Origin: Xylocopa sonorina
Lineage: Eukaryota; Arthropoda; Insecta; Hymenoptera; Apidae
Assembly: GCF_050948175.1 (NCBI RefSeq)
Contig: NC_135205.1
Location: forward strand, 2,331,795-2,395,794
Length of the DNA stretch: 64,000 bases
Reading direction: 5' to 3'
Numbering within the stretch: position 1 is the stretch's first letter; each line of letters starts with the position of its first letter. The position numbers and the translations under genes are program-made. Positions 45,462-58,451 of the stretch are shown piece after piece. The notes under the pieces were generated by a model, which was not told the origin of the DNA, did not search any database, and saw only the letters and a program-made list of their open reading frames with translations.

Positions 45462-46332
45462 TGTTGCGTCCTTAATTTCTCTTCGCTTACTTTCGGATAG
45501 AATGTCTCTGTCGACCTTTTTCTGGTAGATTTTTGACTAGTTTATTTCACAAAATGTACACTTATATACAGGTTCAGAGTTCAGCAGTGAGCCAATCCGC
45601 GAGCTGCTGAGATGATGGTGATCGCTACCTTCCGGTAGGGTGTAGGACCACAGAACACAACCGTTAGGGTAACCTATTCGAGGCTATTTGACCTAACAGG
45701 ACCCGTGATTGGGATTTTTGGGTTTATGATACGTCAATAGCTATTGAAGAGAAACTTTAAGAGGTAAACTAAGTTTTCTAGCAACCTTTTAATGCCTTAA
45801 TCCCGGTTAACCAGTTAACTGTGGAATTTAGTTTCAAAAGATCATCACAGGGTGCGGAATTAAAAATAGGCAACGACGTGTATACACGTCGAACGCAGGG
45901 CAAATGGTACTATTATACATTATACGAAAAACGAGGAAGGAGTACATTTTTATTCGTCGAAGAAACTAACAATTCGTTTCTGAATACGTTATTCTTACTA
46001 AAAGCTTGAGAATTGTCCAAAAATAATAAAATACATAAACAAGAAAAATTGAAGACAGCAAGAATAAACAAGAAAAATAAGTAAATAGTTTACGAAACTT
46101 CAAGCTATGTATATAAAGAGAACATATCATCAAATAATATTCTTATTACATTTTATTGAAATTTCGAGTTTTTATAGTGAGTGGCAATTTTTTATTTTAC
46201 ACGACGAGTATACACGTCGAACGCACTTAACTGGTTAAGAAGTTAATCAGAAAGTGGAACTCTTCAAAAATAACTAATTATATGCGACCGTAGCATAAAC
46301 TTTGTTCGACCATATGTTTCGAGGACGGAACA
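45462..46332 (-). mobile_element. Solo LTR (same family as 38343-38807), split by a TTAA element
   Basis: Complement of the 38343-38807 LTR: starts TGTTGCGTCC, ends GGACGGAACA. ATATC at 45457-45461 and 46333-46337 is an exact 5-bp target duplication. A family 3 TTAA element occupies 45811-46234. Without it and one TTAA the LTR is about 443 bp. The intact copy reads ACTTCTTAACCAGAAGGG at the same place, which is the empty site. Confidence 0.9.
45811..46234 (-). mobile_element. TTAA-flanked element, family 3 (CCAGTTAA ends), single-unit copy
   Basis: 424 bp between TTAA at 45807-45810 and 46235-46238. The ends are CCAGTTAACTGTGG and the complement of CCAGTTAAGTGCG. Subterminal palindromes: GACGTGTATACACGTC at about 45875-45890 and a one-mismatch version (GACGAGTATACACGTC) at 46203-46218. 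The frame 45821-46009 is not recognisable and has no piggyBac catalytic motif. It lies inside an LTR and is younger than it. Confidence 0.9.
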
Positions 46333-46337
46333 ATATC

Positions 46338-48620
46338 ACCTTTTATTATATACTAAAATTTCCAAATTCCATTCGACGCATAAATAATACAAAGCTACTC
46401 GATTTCCTAACAACCAATCGCATTACCAACTCCAACTAACCGCGAAGCGCCGTTGCCACGCGTGACCGCCATATTCCTCCTGATCAACCGGAAACTGGAC
46501 CCAACGAAGCAACGCGAACGTCAATCGCGACGATTCTGTTTTCGATCCTGCCACGGATTTCACTCGATTCGCTCGTGAAACGTTTTCAGTGACTTCTGAG
46601 AACAACCAACGACACGCGTCGCCATAAAACGCTTCGTTTCCAGGTTCTCAGAAATCGTACGCTGCTCGTCGCGTGAAAATTATCCTCGTCCCGTGTGTAT
46701 CGATCTCTCGTATGGGGGTTCTGCACGCGGATACGGTTTCAAGGGGACGTTTCGTGGTGTCGAGCGAGGAAATTAGGTCGACGGTATCGCGGATGATTAT
46801 TAGAATGGATGGTTTCGTTGTTTCGAGGGTTGTTTGCTTATCGTTCGAAAGGACGGGGCTAACGTCGCGTGCACGGGATGATTAGATAACGGGTGGGCAA
46901 TGTTCGAACGGTTTGCTCCTCGAGATATTTGGATGAGTTGGGCTAATATGCAATACGTGGCTGATATGGAATAGCAGGATGTGGAGGAATCATACAGTTT
47001 GCTGTTTATTGGTGGTGAATGCTGACAGCTGACTTTTAAGTACTGTATATATGTGAGAAATATGAGTATGGTAATTAATGATTCGAGAAAAGTATGCAAT
47101 GGGGATTTGAGTTTGAATGGGATTTTTTGTGTTGATTTTATATGCGAGGAAGTATTAAATGTAGCAGTTTTGTTTCTTGGTTAGAGTTTGGGTGATTGGT
47201 AATTTTTATTATATATTTATTTTTCTTATATATTTTTTATATATGTCTTGACTACGTAAGACGTTTTTTCTGCTATTTTTTGCTCTACAGAAGAATAAAT
47301 TTAATACTTTGTGATATTCTATATTAACGACACTATAAATTAGATATGAAAAATGAAGACCTCACCAAGAATAATAAATATTATCCAAACCAGCATTAAA
47401 TTTTTAATTGGACAAGAAACACCAAATTTTCAAAGAAATTGTAAAAAGGAAACAACTCTCAAGAAGTGAAGAGAGGGAAGTTGAGATGAATCTTAATTAA
47501 AAATACATAGATTATACTAATAGTAATTAATAATTCCAAAGGTATTTGACGAAATTCTCCATCAAACAAATGAAATATAATTTGCATCTTGGAATACTTG
47601 GTAACTAAAGGATGCAAAAAATATTGTGAATGCAAAAGTTCGCAGTCTCCTCTGACCCACGTTAACTTAATATTACTATAGTTTTCGCCGCTAATTAATA
47701 CGAACACTTGAAATGAACATTCTCTGCGCCAAATGGGACATCGCGGTGTTGAAATGGCCATTGAATTAACTGTCCCCTCATGCCTATCCAATTAAGTACA
47801 TAAAGGAGCATAAATTACGAAGAAATGTGTTTTAACAATATTTTAATAACAAACATCCTGTGTAATTATTTTCTGTCTGTCTCACATACTGAAAAGTATG
47901 TCCATTATTTTCAAACAGCAGTGACCAACATTATAAACTGAACACACCATAACAATAAATATGTATCAATTTCTAATTCTACAATTTTCCACAGATATCC
48001 TACGTTTATTAATTCACACTAGCCAAAACAAAAAATATCATTACCTCAAAAAAAGCACGAACATAAAATAAAATAAAATTATCTACACCCAGACTGTTCA
48101 AAGGCCAAAGTGTATCCTATGAAAAAAGCAATGACGAATCAAATAATAATTAACGAAATAAAATAAAAAGCCAGTTTGAAGGAAATAAAAAAGAGTTCAA
48201 GCGAAGAGTATCACCTGTTAGCCAGGAGGCGAACATTCGCGGATGGTCCGCGGTAATAAAACGGCACGATCCTTGGAGCACCGCTTAATTAACGTCGTCC
48301 CATCGCGGAGTGCACCGGTTTCGATCGATATTCCCCATCGTCTCGATAAGAATTATCATCGACGGAACGTCTGTTACCGCCGCGATGCCATCGACTGCCA
48401 TTCCACCGGGTATTCGAACACGTACCACCTATTCTGCCGAGCGCGCGTCGAATAACTATGTATCACATCGAGCGGATAATCGAATCCGCCTCGTAAAGAG
48501 GAGCGCTATCGAGCTTTTTCTTTTCTTTCCAATCCACTGATCGCCCGTCTTTAATTTCACATCGAGTCGATTCTCGTTGAATCGCGTAAGAACATTGTTA
48601 TTTTTCCATATACAAGTGCA
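46338..48620. other. Two GC-rich islands in AT-rich DNA, no gene identified
   Basis: 46430-46900 and 48200-48560 are CpG-rich. Frames there (46423-46605 minus, 46673-46885 plus, 48243-48455 and 48310-48540 plus) have no recognisable products. 46900-48180 is AT-rich with a minus frame at 47459-47791 that resembles nothing I know. Confidence 0.45.
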
Positions 48621-48624
48621 CGCG

Positions 48625-49250
48625 ATCGTATGTGCAAGTATAATTGTTTGTAATGTTATATAGGGTGAATTCATAGAAGTTTGCACGGTAGAAATCATTT
48701 TGAAATTAAGCATCTGTTTCCAAGTTAAATGGAATGGGGATGACGTCAGTTACCATTTTTTTATATGGAGTTTGTGTATAGTATTTTAGCGCTGATCTAA
48801 AATATATATCGTATGTACATGTATAATTGTTTATAATGCTATATAGAGTGAATTCATACAAGTTTGCAAGGCAGAAATCATTTTTAAATTAAGCATCTGA
48901 GAAAATTGTTGTATACTAGAGTTGTATGGTTTCCAAGTTAAATGGAATGGGGATGACGTCAGTTACCATTTTTGTATATGGAATTTGTGTATAGTATTTT
49001 AGCGCTGATCTAAAATATATATCGTATGTACGCGTATAATTGTTTATAATGCTATATAGGGTGAATTCATACAAGTTTGCAGGGCAAAAATCATTTTTAA
49101 ATTAAGCATCTGAGAAAATTGTTGTACACTAGAGTTGTATGGTTTCCAGGTTAAATGAAATGAGGATGACGTCAGTTACCATTTTTTGTTATGGAGTTTG
49201 TGTGTAGTTTTCTTAGAGCTGATCAAAAATATAATTTCGAGTTGTGAGTA
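48625..49250 (+). repeat. Three-copy tandem repeat, about 195-210 bp
   Basis: Units share TATAGGGTGAATTCATA, AAATTAAGCATCTG, GGTTTCCAAGTTAAATGGAA, GATGACGTCAGTTACCATTT and GCGCTGATCTAAAATATATA. They start near 48630, 48822 and 49030. The TGACGTCA octamer (a CRE-type site in form) recurs in each unit. Confidence 0.8.
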
Positions 49251-50545
49251 AAATAGTATAAAACAACTGAGAAAAATAGTTAGTAAATTATTTCTTCCAT
49301 AATAGGCAGATTTATCTCAAAATATCTTGTTAACCATTAAGTTCAAGACTGACATAGATATTACTTTTCTACTCAAACTTTACTATTCTGTTGATTTGCC
49401 TATTTATTTAAAAAGGATTTACCTTTTCCTAGAAAACCATGCAAGTTCCTCTGTATTTAACAATTTTTTTATTAGATGCACTGTTTAAAAGTTATTTCAA
49501 GTATGGAAGTTAAAGGACTATGTATAAAAAGTATAAAAAAGTCTTGTAAACATCCACCACGATTTGTAAAATGTCTCCCAATCCAGCTATTTACCAACAT
49601 TTTCAGCTTCTAACATTTTCGAAAAATGCAAACAATCCTTAACAAGACATACAAATACCATAATTATTTCTAATTAACGTTGTAGACACTAAGCTTAGCG
49701 AAAATCCTGCTGTAAGAGGCGCCAACTAGGTCTTAGCCTCAACGCGTTAATTTATCCAATTAAATAATCCAGAGGTCTGCAGAAAAATATTCGAAACAGT
49801 GAAAAAAGTCCATCAAGGTATAAAAACGTACTAGGAAGAAGTTGGTCGAACTCACGAGGAGCTTCACAGTTTGAACTTGAAGAACCCAGCGCGCGAGACA
49901 ACCCGTTCAACCCATTATTCCGCGGCTTCAAACATTCCACCGCTTTCTACGGTATAAATATTGATTACGTTAAACTATCGGGCACATGAATATTTATCAG
50001 AGCTGGTAGGTTTGTGTTGGAGAAGAACGCGCGGTGCCTATCGATCAGAGCCAGTCAGAATTACCGCATCGGAACGCGTGGCTAAAATAATTCCTTCTTA
50101 TCGGGATCGTAACAGGCTCGTTCCGCGCCCGTGGCTGCAGTTAATTAACGCGTCGCGTAGAATTACACGTCCCATCGAAGCGACGCTGCGAGAACGCGAC
50201 GCGTCGCCGTTCGTTCGGACAGTTCATTCCGGTGCACGAGTACCCGCCACGGTGGAAAATCCTCTCCGTCGCGAGCTCGTCGAACGAGAACCAACGAAAC
50301 CCAATTCGCGACAGCCACCACGAAAATCTAAGTATTTACACGATCAAGCAATTGAGGTAAAAGAACAGACAGCCGCGAAGAAGAAACATCTGCGAGAAGA
50401 ACCAGAACGACATCGATTTGCCTTCGCTGAAAACCTGCCTGGACCAATCTCAAACCGATTCGAACCCATTCAGTACGACAAACCTCCAAAATCTTCCTCT
50501 ATCAAATTCAAGAAACTTCCAACTCATCTCTGTACTGTCGATCAA
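49251..50545. other. AT-rich DNA then a GC-rich island with a long unassigned frame
   Basis: 49750-50520 is CpG-rich. The frame 49961-50611 (plus, 216 codons) is the longest plus-strand frame in the window. It is rich in Arg and Pro, shows no domain, and its tail enters the tandem repeat at 50548. I consider it more likely compositional than a gene, but an exon cannot be excluded. Confidence 0.35.
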
Positions 50546-50547
50546 TT

Positions 50548-51240
50548 CAGTATTGGCACGATTATCCGCGCAAGGTATGCAACAAGACTATCTAAGAAAT
50601 ATGCACGATGATAAAATGGACGCGAGAGACGTAGTGCCAATGTTCACCATTGGGAAGGCAGAAAATCTAGCCACAGAAATGAAAGAGTGATCCGCGTACC
50701 TGTCTCTCAACTCAATATTGGCACGATTATCCGCGCAAGGTATGCGACAAGACTATCTAAGAAATATGCACGATGATAAAATGGACGCGAGAGACGTAGT
50801 GTCAATGCTCACCATTGGCAAGGCAGAAACTCTAACCACAGGAATGAAAGAGTGATCCGCGTACCTGTCTCTCAACTCAGTATTGGCACGATTATCCGCG
50901 CGAGGTATGCACCAAGCCTATCATTCTACGATCACGATTGTCAAGACCAAATATGAGCGATAATAAAATGGACGCAAGAGACGTAGTGCCAATGTTCACC
51001 ATTGGCAAGACAGAGAACCAAGCCACAGAAATGAAAGAGTGATCCGCGTACCTGTCTCTCAACTCAGTATTGGCACGATTATCCGCGCGAGATATGCAAC
51101 GAGACTATCATTCTACGATCACGATTGTCAAGACCAAATATGAGCGATAATAAAATGGACGCGAGAGACGTAGTGCCAATGCTCACCATTGGCAAGGCAG
51201 AAAATCTAGCCGCAGAAATGAAAGAGTGATCCGCGTACCT
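50548..51240 (+). repeat. Tandem repeat, four copies of about 164-187 bp
   Basis: Units start TATTGGCACGATTATCCGCG at 50551, 50715, 50881 and 51068. They contain GATAATAAAATGGACGC, GAGACGTAGTG and TGAAAGAGTGATCCGCGTAC followed by CTGTCTCTCAACTCA. The last unit ends abruptly at CCGCGTACCTGT, where the CpG island begins. Units 3 and 4 carry an extra CTACGATCACGATTGTCAAG segment. Confidence 0.85.
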
Positions 51241-51722
51241 GTTACGCCGTGGCTGCGTCGATTTCCCGCGTGAGCAGCGGCAGTGGAACAGCACCGGGTG
51301 GTCCTCTCCCCCAGGCAGCCGCGGGGACACTTGGCTCGCGGTAAACGATCGCGGTCCTCGCGTAACGTAAACAGAACGACGAACGGTTCGGAGAGGGGGT
51401 TGTGCGCGCGATAAGCTGATCGCGAACCGTAACGCACTGCCGTACGGACGCGACTGTTCGCGACGCGACGCCGCTCTGACGGACGCCGGCGTCTCGACGC
51501 TCTCGACCCGGCCGTAGCAGGCCTCGCACCCTCGCGTCGCAACTCCTCCCCCCGCGGAGGGCGCGCAGCCGCGACGCACGCTCGACGCTCGCTCGACGCT
51601 CCCACCTACACCATCGCCGGGGCGCGCGCGGATTACGTGGGCCTCGTCGTGTGGGTGCACACCGCCAGGCGTCATTGATGCGACGCGCGTAAATTCCACG
51701 CCGCGGGACCCCGCGTCGAATT
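51240..51722. promoter_or_regulatory. CpG island (candidate promoter or first exon)
   Basis: The most GC- and CpG-rich segment of the window, with dense CGCG, GCGACG and CGCCG motifs and a short CTCGACGCT repeat at about 51580-51600. In bee-like genomes such sharp islands often mark 5' ends of genes, but no convincing start site, exon boundary or known protein was found. The 358-codon minus frame 51079-52155 spans the repeat array, the island and the satellite, so it is not credible as one protein. Confidence 0.35.
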
Positions 51723-51724
51723 GT

Positions 51725-54700
51725 TTGCACACGGGGTGGGGAGGAAATGGGGTTTCGATCGCGTATGAGGCGACCAGTGCATGGGGCGATGAATGGCGCA
51801 TGTGGAACGACAGAAGCTGCGGGGGCGGGTTGGTCAATGGGGATGATTGTAGTTCGACTGTCGTTCTTGGAATTTTATCGAACGCGTTCTTTATGGGGGA
51901 CCAATTCTGTAGATTATCGTTAGTTTTTGGGATAAGGATGAAGGAAGGATGGAGGAAATTGTTGTAGGTTTTGAGTGCGTGTAATGGGACTAATTTTTGG
52001 GGTGATGGATTGGGTGATATGGTGGATGCTTGTATTTTAAGGGATATTTTCTTGGTTTTGGTTTTTCGAAAACAGTATGACAATCTTCTTCTACCCCATA
52101 AAATTCGAATAACGAATAACGAATACACGATGGTTGGGTTTGGAGACTTGGTCATTTATGAATTCTTGAGGATTGTTTTAAGAATTTCATATCATAAGAC
52201 TGATCGAAGATACTTCTAATAATAACCTTGTTCTATCCCATGGAATTCGTTAGTCTCTTGCTTAGAGGAGGAAATGGGGTTTCGATCACGTATGAGGCGA
52301 CCAGTGCATGGGGCGATGAATGGCGCATGTGGAACGACAGAAGCTGCGGGGGCGGGTTGGTCAATGGGGATGATTGTAGTTCGACTGTCGTTCTTGGAAT
52401 TTTAGCGAACGCGTTCTTTATGGGGTATCAATTCTGTAGACCGCGGTTAGGTTGGGGCCAAAACTAATTTCGGATATGGTGGATGCTTGTGTTTTAGGGG
52501 ATATTTGTCTGGTTTTGATTTTTCGAAAATATGGCAAGCCTATTTTAAGGCTTAAAATTCCCTAAAAAATTCGTTAACATTTTTGGTCCAAGGAAACAGT
52601 AAGGATGGATGAAATTAATTCTGGAATGCATACAAAATGTCGATGAATAAGAAAAACACGATGGTTGGGTTTAGAGACTGGGTCACTTGTGAATTCTTCA
52701 GGACTTTTTGAAGAATTTCGTATCATAAGACTGATCGAAGATACTTCCAATAATATATTTCTAATGAAAAATGTATAACACCTTGTTCTATCCCATGGAA
52801 TTCGTTAGTTTCTTGCTTAGAGGATGAAATAAGGGTGAAGAAACTTAATGTTGGAGTGTGTGCAAATGGGGCCGTCGATGAATGGCGCATGTGGAACGCC
52901 AGAAGCTGTGGGGGTGGTTGGTCAATGGGGATGATTGTAGTTCGAGTGTCGTTCTTGAAATTTTATCGAACGCGTTCTTTATGGGAGACCAATTCTGTAG
53001 ATTATCGTTAGTTTTTGGGATAAGGATGAAGGAGGGATCGAGGAAATTGTTGTAGGTTTTGAGTGCGTGTAATGGGACTAATTTTGGGGGTGATGGATTG
53101 GTGATATGGTGGATGCTTGTATTTTAAGGGGTATTTTCTTGGTTTTGGTTTTTCGAAAACAGTATGACAATCTTCTTCTACCCCATAAAATTCGAATAAC
53201 GAATAACGAATACACGATGGTTGGGTTTGGAGACTTGGTCATTTATGAATTCTTGAGGATTGTTTTAAGAATTTCATATCATAAGGCTGATCGAAGATAC
53301 TTCCAATAATAACCTTGTTCTATCCCATGGAATTCGTTAGTCTCTTGCTTAGAGGAGGAAATGGGGTTTCGATCGCGTATGAGGCGACCAGTGCATGGGG
53401 CGATGAATGGCGCATGTGGAACGCTTCGAGCTAAGGGGGTGGGTTAGTCAATGGGGATGATTGTAGTTCGAGTGTCGTTCTTGGAATTTTATCGAACGCG
53501 TTCTTTATGGGGGACCAATTCTGTAAACCGCGGTTAGTTTTGGGGCTAAGGATGAAGGAGGGAATTGTTGTAGGTTTTGAATTCGTGTAATGTCCATAAA
53601 ATCCAAAACTAATTTTGGATATGGTGGATGCTTGTGTTTTAGGGGATATTTGTTTGGTTTTGATTTTTCGAAAATATGGCAAGCCTGTTTTAAGGCTTAA
53701 AGTTCCCCATAAAATTCGTTAACATTTTTGGTCGAAGGAAAAGGTAAGGATGGATGAAATTAATTCTGGAATGCGTATAAAATGTCGATGAATAACGAAT
53801 ACGCGATAGTTGGGTTTAGAGACTGGATCACCTGTGAATTCTTCAGGATTTTTTCTCAAAAATTTCGTATCATAAAACTGATCGAAGATATTTCCAATAA
53901 TATATTTCTAATGAAAAATGTATACACTTTGTTCTACCCAATGGAAATCGTTAATTTCTTGGTTAGAGGATGAAATAAGGCTGAGGAAAATTAATGTTGC
54001 AGAGTATGCAAATTGTCGATAAACAACAAATATATAATAATTAAGCTTGCACTAGAGAGATTTCTGAGACCAGATACTTATATTCTAAGCGATATTTTCG
54101 AAATTTCAGATCATCCCTTCGATCGAAGACATTATTTATCATATAAAAAATTGGCAATTCGTATTAACTTTTTGGTCAGGGGATCAAATAAGCATAATAA
54201 AAATAATTTTTGCAATGTATGCAAAATGTCAATAAATGGCGAATATACAATGACTAAGTTTGCGCTAAACGGTTATTTAATAGTAAATGCTCGCGTTTAT
54301 CATAACATTTCATAGGTTTCATTTTCGAAATTTCATATCATCTCCTTCGATCGAAGACATTATTTATAATACAAAAAATTGGCAATTCGTGATAACTGTT
54401 TGGTCAGGTGATCAAATAAGGATAGTGGAAATGTCAATAAATGACGAATATACAATACTAAGTTTGCGCTAAACGATTGTTTAATAGTAAATGCTCGCGT
54501 TTTCGATAACATTTCGTGGGTTTAATTTTCGAAATTTCGTATCATCCCCTTTGATTGAAGGCATTCTCTACAGTGTAGGAGGAACATGAAACCCTGTTCT
54601 ACCCCGTGGAAACCATTAACTGTTCGGCTAAGGGATGAAGTATGGATACAGGAAATGAGTTTTGGAGTGCGTGCGAGTTGTCGATGAATGGCGAATGTAG

Positions 54701-57700
54701 GCTGGCTAGATTTGTGCTGGTGGGTTGATCAATGGAGATGGACGTACCGTCAATACATAGCCGACGTTTATGTTCTGAACGACGCTGCGAAGGATTTATT
54801 TAACCCTGATCCATCCCCCGTATCAATTCGAACCAATTTCCTCGCAAAATGTTACATCACTCAAATATTCCTGAACTTTGACAACAATTTTGTAACTGAC
54901 GTTCAAACGAATTTGTATAATTACCCATCAATCCGTTCATTTCAACCACTTGTCCATAGAAGCAAATTTCATTTCTTTTAACACAAAACCTAAAAATACC
55001 ACACTAAAAACTGATAATTAAATTTTTACGATAATAATTTGTTTTTAGAATCGCACAATTACGTCAATTTAACAGCAAAGAACTGTTGAGAATTAAATTT
55101 AAAAACTAAGCGTCAGTCGTGGGTTCCTCTTTTACCCTCAATGGTGGACGTTTCCGTTAAAGGATGAAATTAGAGGCCAGAGAACGCGTTTCGAACCACG
55201 CGCAAGATGACTCATGTTCGAGGGTGTTAATGAATTGCAGGTGTAGGCTGACTGTAATGGCAAGTTGGCTAGCAAAGATGTGGGTGCGTGCACTTTCATT
55301 TTCACCCTGTACGTTTTACTTCAAAAACTTCGTATCATTTCATTTAATCAAAGGCATTTTTTTGATAGAAAAACTACGAGACTGGCGTCGTTGATAGGCT
55401 GCATGTAAATTTCACGCCATGGTATTCGCGTTCGCTTTTTCCTTTTTTTTTTCAAAGGACGAAGCGTAAGGGCGGAGGAAATGAGTTTTGGATTACGTAC
55501 GAGGCGACTCGTGTCGGAGGGTGTCGATGAATGGCAAATGTAGGCCGAGACTGTGATGGCGTACTCGATGGGGATGGATTTATTCTAAATATTTCACGCT
55601 TGACCTTTCAACGGCATTTTGAAGGATCTACCTGACAAATTTTGTTAACAATCTTAAATTAATATTCTTAAAATAGCCATAATTTTGTTCGCCCAGCTTT
55701 AACACTTTCTTGATATTATTAATTAAAAATTGAACAAATAATAATTTTCAAAGTGAAGCACCATTCGTATCTTTTCAATGATACAATTGATTAATAAAAA
55801 TAACAGGTAATTCTATTTATTGTTGATCTGCAATTTTACGCAGAAGCAATCTCGCGTCGACTATTAATTCGTAATTAAGCACGAGAGTGAAACGATTTAA
55901 ATAAACTGCAATAACGAACTTACACAAAACTCTGCATAATATATTTTAATAATATTTTTATATGGTAAACTGTGTAGTAATTTGAATATTCAGAAAAGTT
56001 ATTTTTTTATAATAACGCGAACACGATTGGACACAGCGAAGAAAGACTTTACAAAGTTTCAAAAATCCAAATAGCTGCTGCAAACGTAAACACAAGTTAA
56101 CTCGTGATTAATTAACAATCTATTAAAATTAACCTGTTCAAAAAACACTGACACATAAGAAGTGTGCGTTTATAATTTCTTCTGAAAGAGAATTTTTAAA
56201 TGAGTACAATCACGATAAATAATACTTGATTTATCAAATATTAACGATATGTTTTAAATAATCAAAGAAACCAAAGCACTTAAAAAGCAACGATGTGATA
56301 TTTGCAAACTAATTATTATCAAATGGAACAAAATATGGTTACACGATTTTTTATTTTTATTGTTGAAAGATTCACGACAGATTTGAACTTTTTCTTCGTT
56401 TCGAATAATTTTAATTCGCGTCGTTTTAGCAGACGCCATCGACGCGTCGCCTGGAAGGTTCACCTTGACTCCTGGACGGAAGGGTGAGAGAAGAGCGCGA
56501 GGAATTGGGGTGGCTCGCGTCCGCCGAACTCGCTGAATGCCGAACGTGGGTTCCGTTCGTCGGATTTATGGTGGTAGCTCGGTGAACGAAGAACGAATGG
56601 GACCTACACACTTCAGCGTTTCCAATTAGCTTTGTCAGAGGAATTTATATCGATCAAATTATCTAGAGTTCGATGATTTTCGATGATAAACGGATCCTCG
56701 TGTTCTAGTTCCTACAATTTTGAATCTATTACACATGTTTTGTGCAATTATGAATAAATAATAGAATATAAAACGTATTATCGTTTACTTATACTTGCAA
56801 AACATAAATGTTAATTAATTGACTAAAAAAATTATTACAACAAACGACGTTTCTATTTTCAGATCTCATCGTTCTGTTCAATTACATATAAATAATAGAA
56901 TATAAAACATATCATCATTTACTTATGCTTGTAAAACATAAATGGTAATTAACTGACTAAAAAAATTATTTCAACAACAAAACGAGTCTCTACTTCCAGA
57001 TCTCATAATTCTGTTCAATTGCAAATAAATAATAGAATATTATCATTTACTTAAACTTGCAAAATATAAATGGCAATTAACCAACTAAAAAAATTACTTC
57101 AACAACAAAACACGTTTCTACTTCCAGATCTCATCGTCCTGTTCAATTAAATGATAGAATATAAAACATATTATCATTTGCTTACACTTGCAAAACACAA
57201 ATGGTAATTAACCAACCAAAACATTATTTCAACAACAATACTCAATTACAAATAAATAACAGAATATAAAACATATTATCGTTTACTTACACTTGCAAAA
57301 CATAAATGGTAATTAACCGAGTAAAACAATTACTTCAACAAAAAAACACGTTTCTACTTCCAGATCTCACCATTCTGTTCGATTCCTATAAAACTATCTA
57401 ATTGTGACTAAATAAGTACAAAAATTAATCACGATTATCCAATTCAAATTCTAATTGATTCGTCGATCAACCGTAATAATCGACTAAAGAATAATCGAAT
57501 CGCAATCCAACTGTGGCCCACGCTCGCACACGCGTGCAAATTTCTACGAGCCATAAACAGAACGGATGAACCACGAAGTAGGGAAGAACGTGGACGCGCA
57601 GGGTGTCACGTACGTAAGAAGAACAGCGCCTGACGTTATTCCTCTTAGCGGAATCCACCGTGTTGTTTTCTTGGTCGAAAGGTGAGACAAGAGTGCAGGG

Positions 57701-57800
57701 AATTGCGTACCGTATTGTGTACGAAGTGACTCGTACCCGAGGGTGTTGACGAATGGCGAGTGTGGGTTGGTTCGTTTTATGGTGGCGAGTCGGTGGGACG
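51725..57800 (+). repeat. Decaying satellite-like domain
   Basis: Units of roughly 230-290 bp share TCGATGAATGGCG(A/C)ATG, GGTTG(G/A)TCAATGGGGATG, AATTTCGTATCAT, GAT(C/T)GAAGA and CATGGAATTCGTTA. The first 1.8 kb is homogeneous with higher-order periods: GGAAATGGGGTTTCGATC at 51746, 52267 and 53358, and AGTTTTTGGGATAAGGATGA at 51925 and 53009. Units become more diverged at 53.9, 54.2, 54.4, 54.65, 55.2, 55.5, 56.5 and 57.7 kb. AT-rich gaps (about 54.96-55.13, 55.6-56.4 and 56.6-57.4 kb) interrupt it. Confidence 0.7.
56735..57375 (+). repeat. Tandem repeat, five copies of about 95-140 bp
   Basis: Units share AATAATAGAATATAAAAC, TTATCATTTACTTA, CTTGCAAAACATAAATGGTA and ACTTCCAGATCTCATC, starting near 56750, 56885, 57025, 57150 and 57250. 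It lies inside a gap of the surrounding satellite domain. Confidence 0.75.
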
Positions 57801-58450
57801 GTTGCAATCGTTCTGACAGATTTACGCGCGGCAATTTTATTTTGCTCGATCAACGAGTTAATATCCTTCGCTGTGCCAAGTACACAAAACAGATTTTATG
57901 ATGATTACTCGACGAACAGGACTGATTTGATTGAAATTAAAAAATGGTTACAATCCCAATCGCGTTTCACTGTTTGATTCTACTTTTATTCCATTTTGTT
58001 CGGATAAAAAAGCCAGAAATAGAATTCTCCAACTGGATTACCTCAAAAACATTTCGTTCCACTGTTAATTCTAATTTTTTTCTTCAGATGGAACCACTCG
58101 ACGTTCTCTGACGCACGTTACTCCGTCAGAGCCTACAATATCAATCTGATCCCGCCTACGTTTACATATGGATGTCCATGGATATCGCTACACGTAGCAG
58201 CAATGCTGGATTACAGTGATAATTTAATTGCTGCCTAATACAAATGTCAGGCGTAATCCAACGGGCATTGTATCATATTTGCGCCGATGTCCATTATCCG
58301 GGAATTAGACACGGAACGGCACTGATTTCGATATCAATTATCTAGAACCAGCCGCGCACTTAGATGCCGATTAAATCTCAATTAGCTCGCGTTATGTTTG
58401 GATTAGGAATCGATTAACACCAGTCTCGATGTAATTCAGATTGTAGTCAC
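57801..58450. other. Mixed DNA, no gene identified
   Basis: 58100-58430 is GC-richer and non-repetitive. No exon or element recognised. Confidence 0.45.
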
Positions 58451-58451
58451 C

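Noticed and set aside
49961..50611. 216-codon plus-strand frame
   Set aside because: Arg/Pro-rich product of a CpG-rich island with no domain; its tail lies in a tandem repeat. Kept only as a note in the regional entry.
51079..52155. 358-codon minus-strand frame, the longest in the window
   Set aside because: It crosses the end of a tandem array, a CpG island and the start of a satellite; no domain is recognisable and other frames are open in the same GC-rich stretch.
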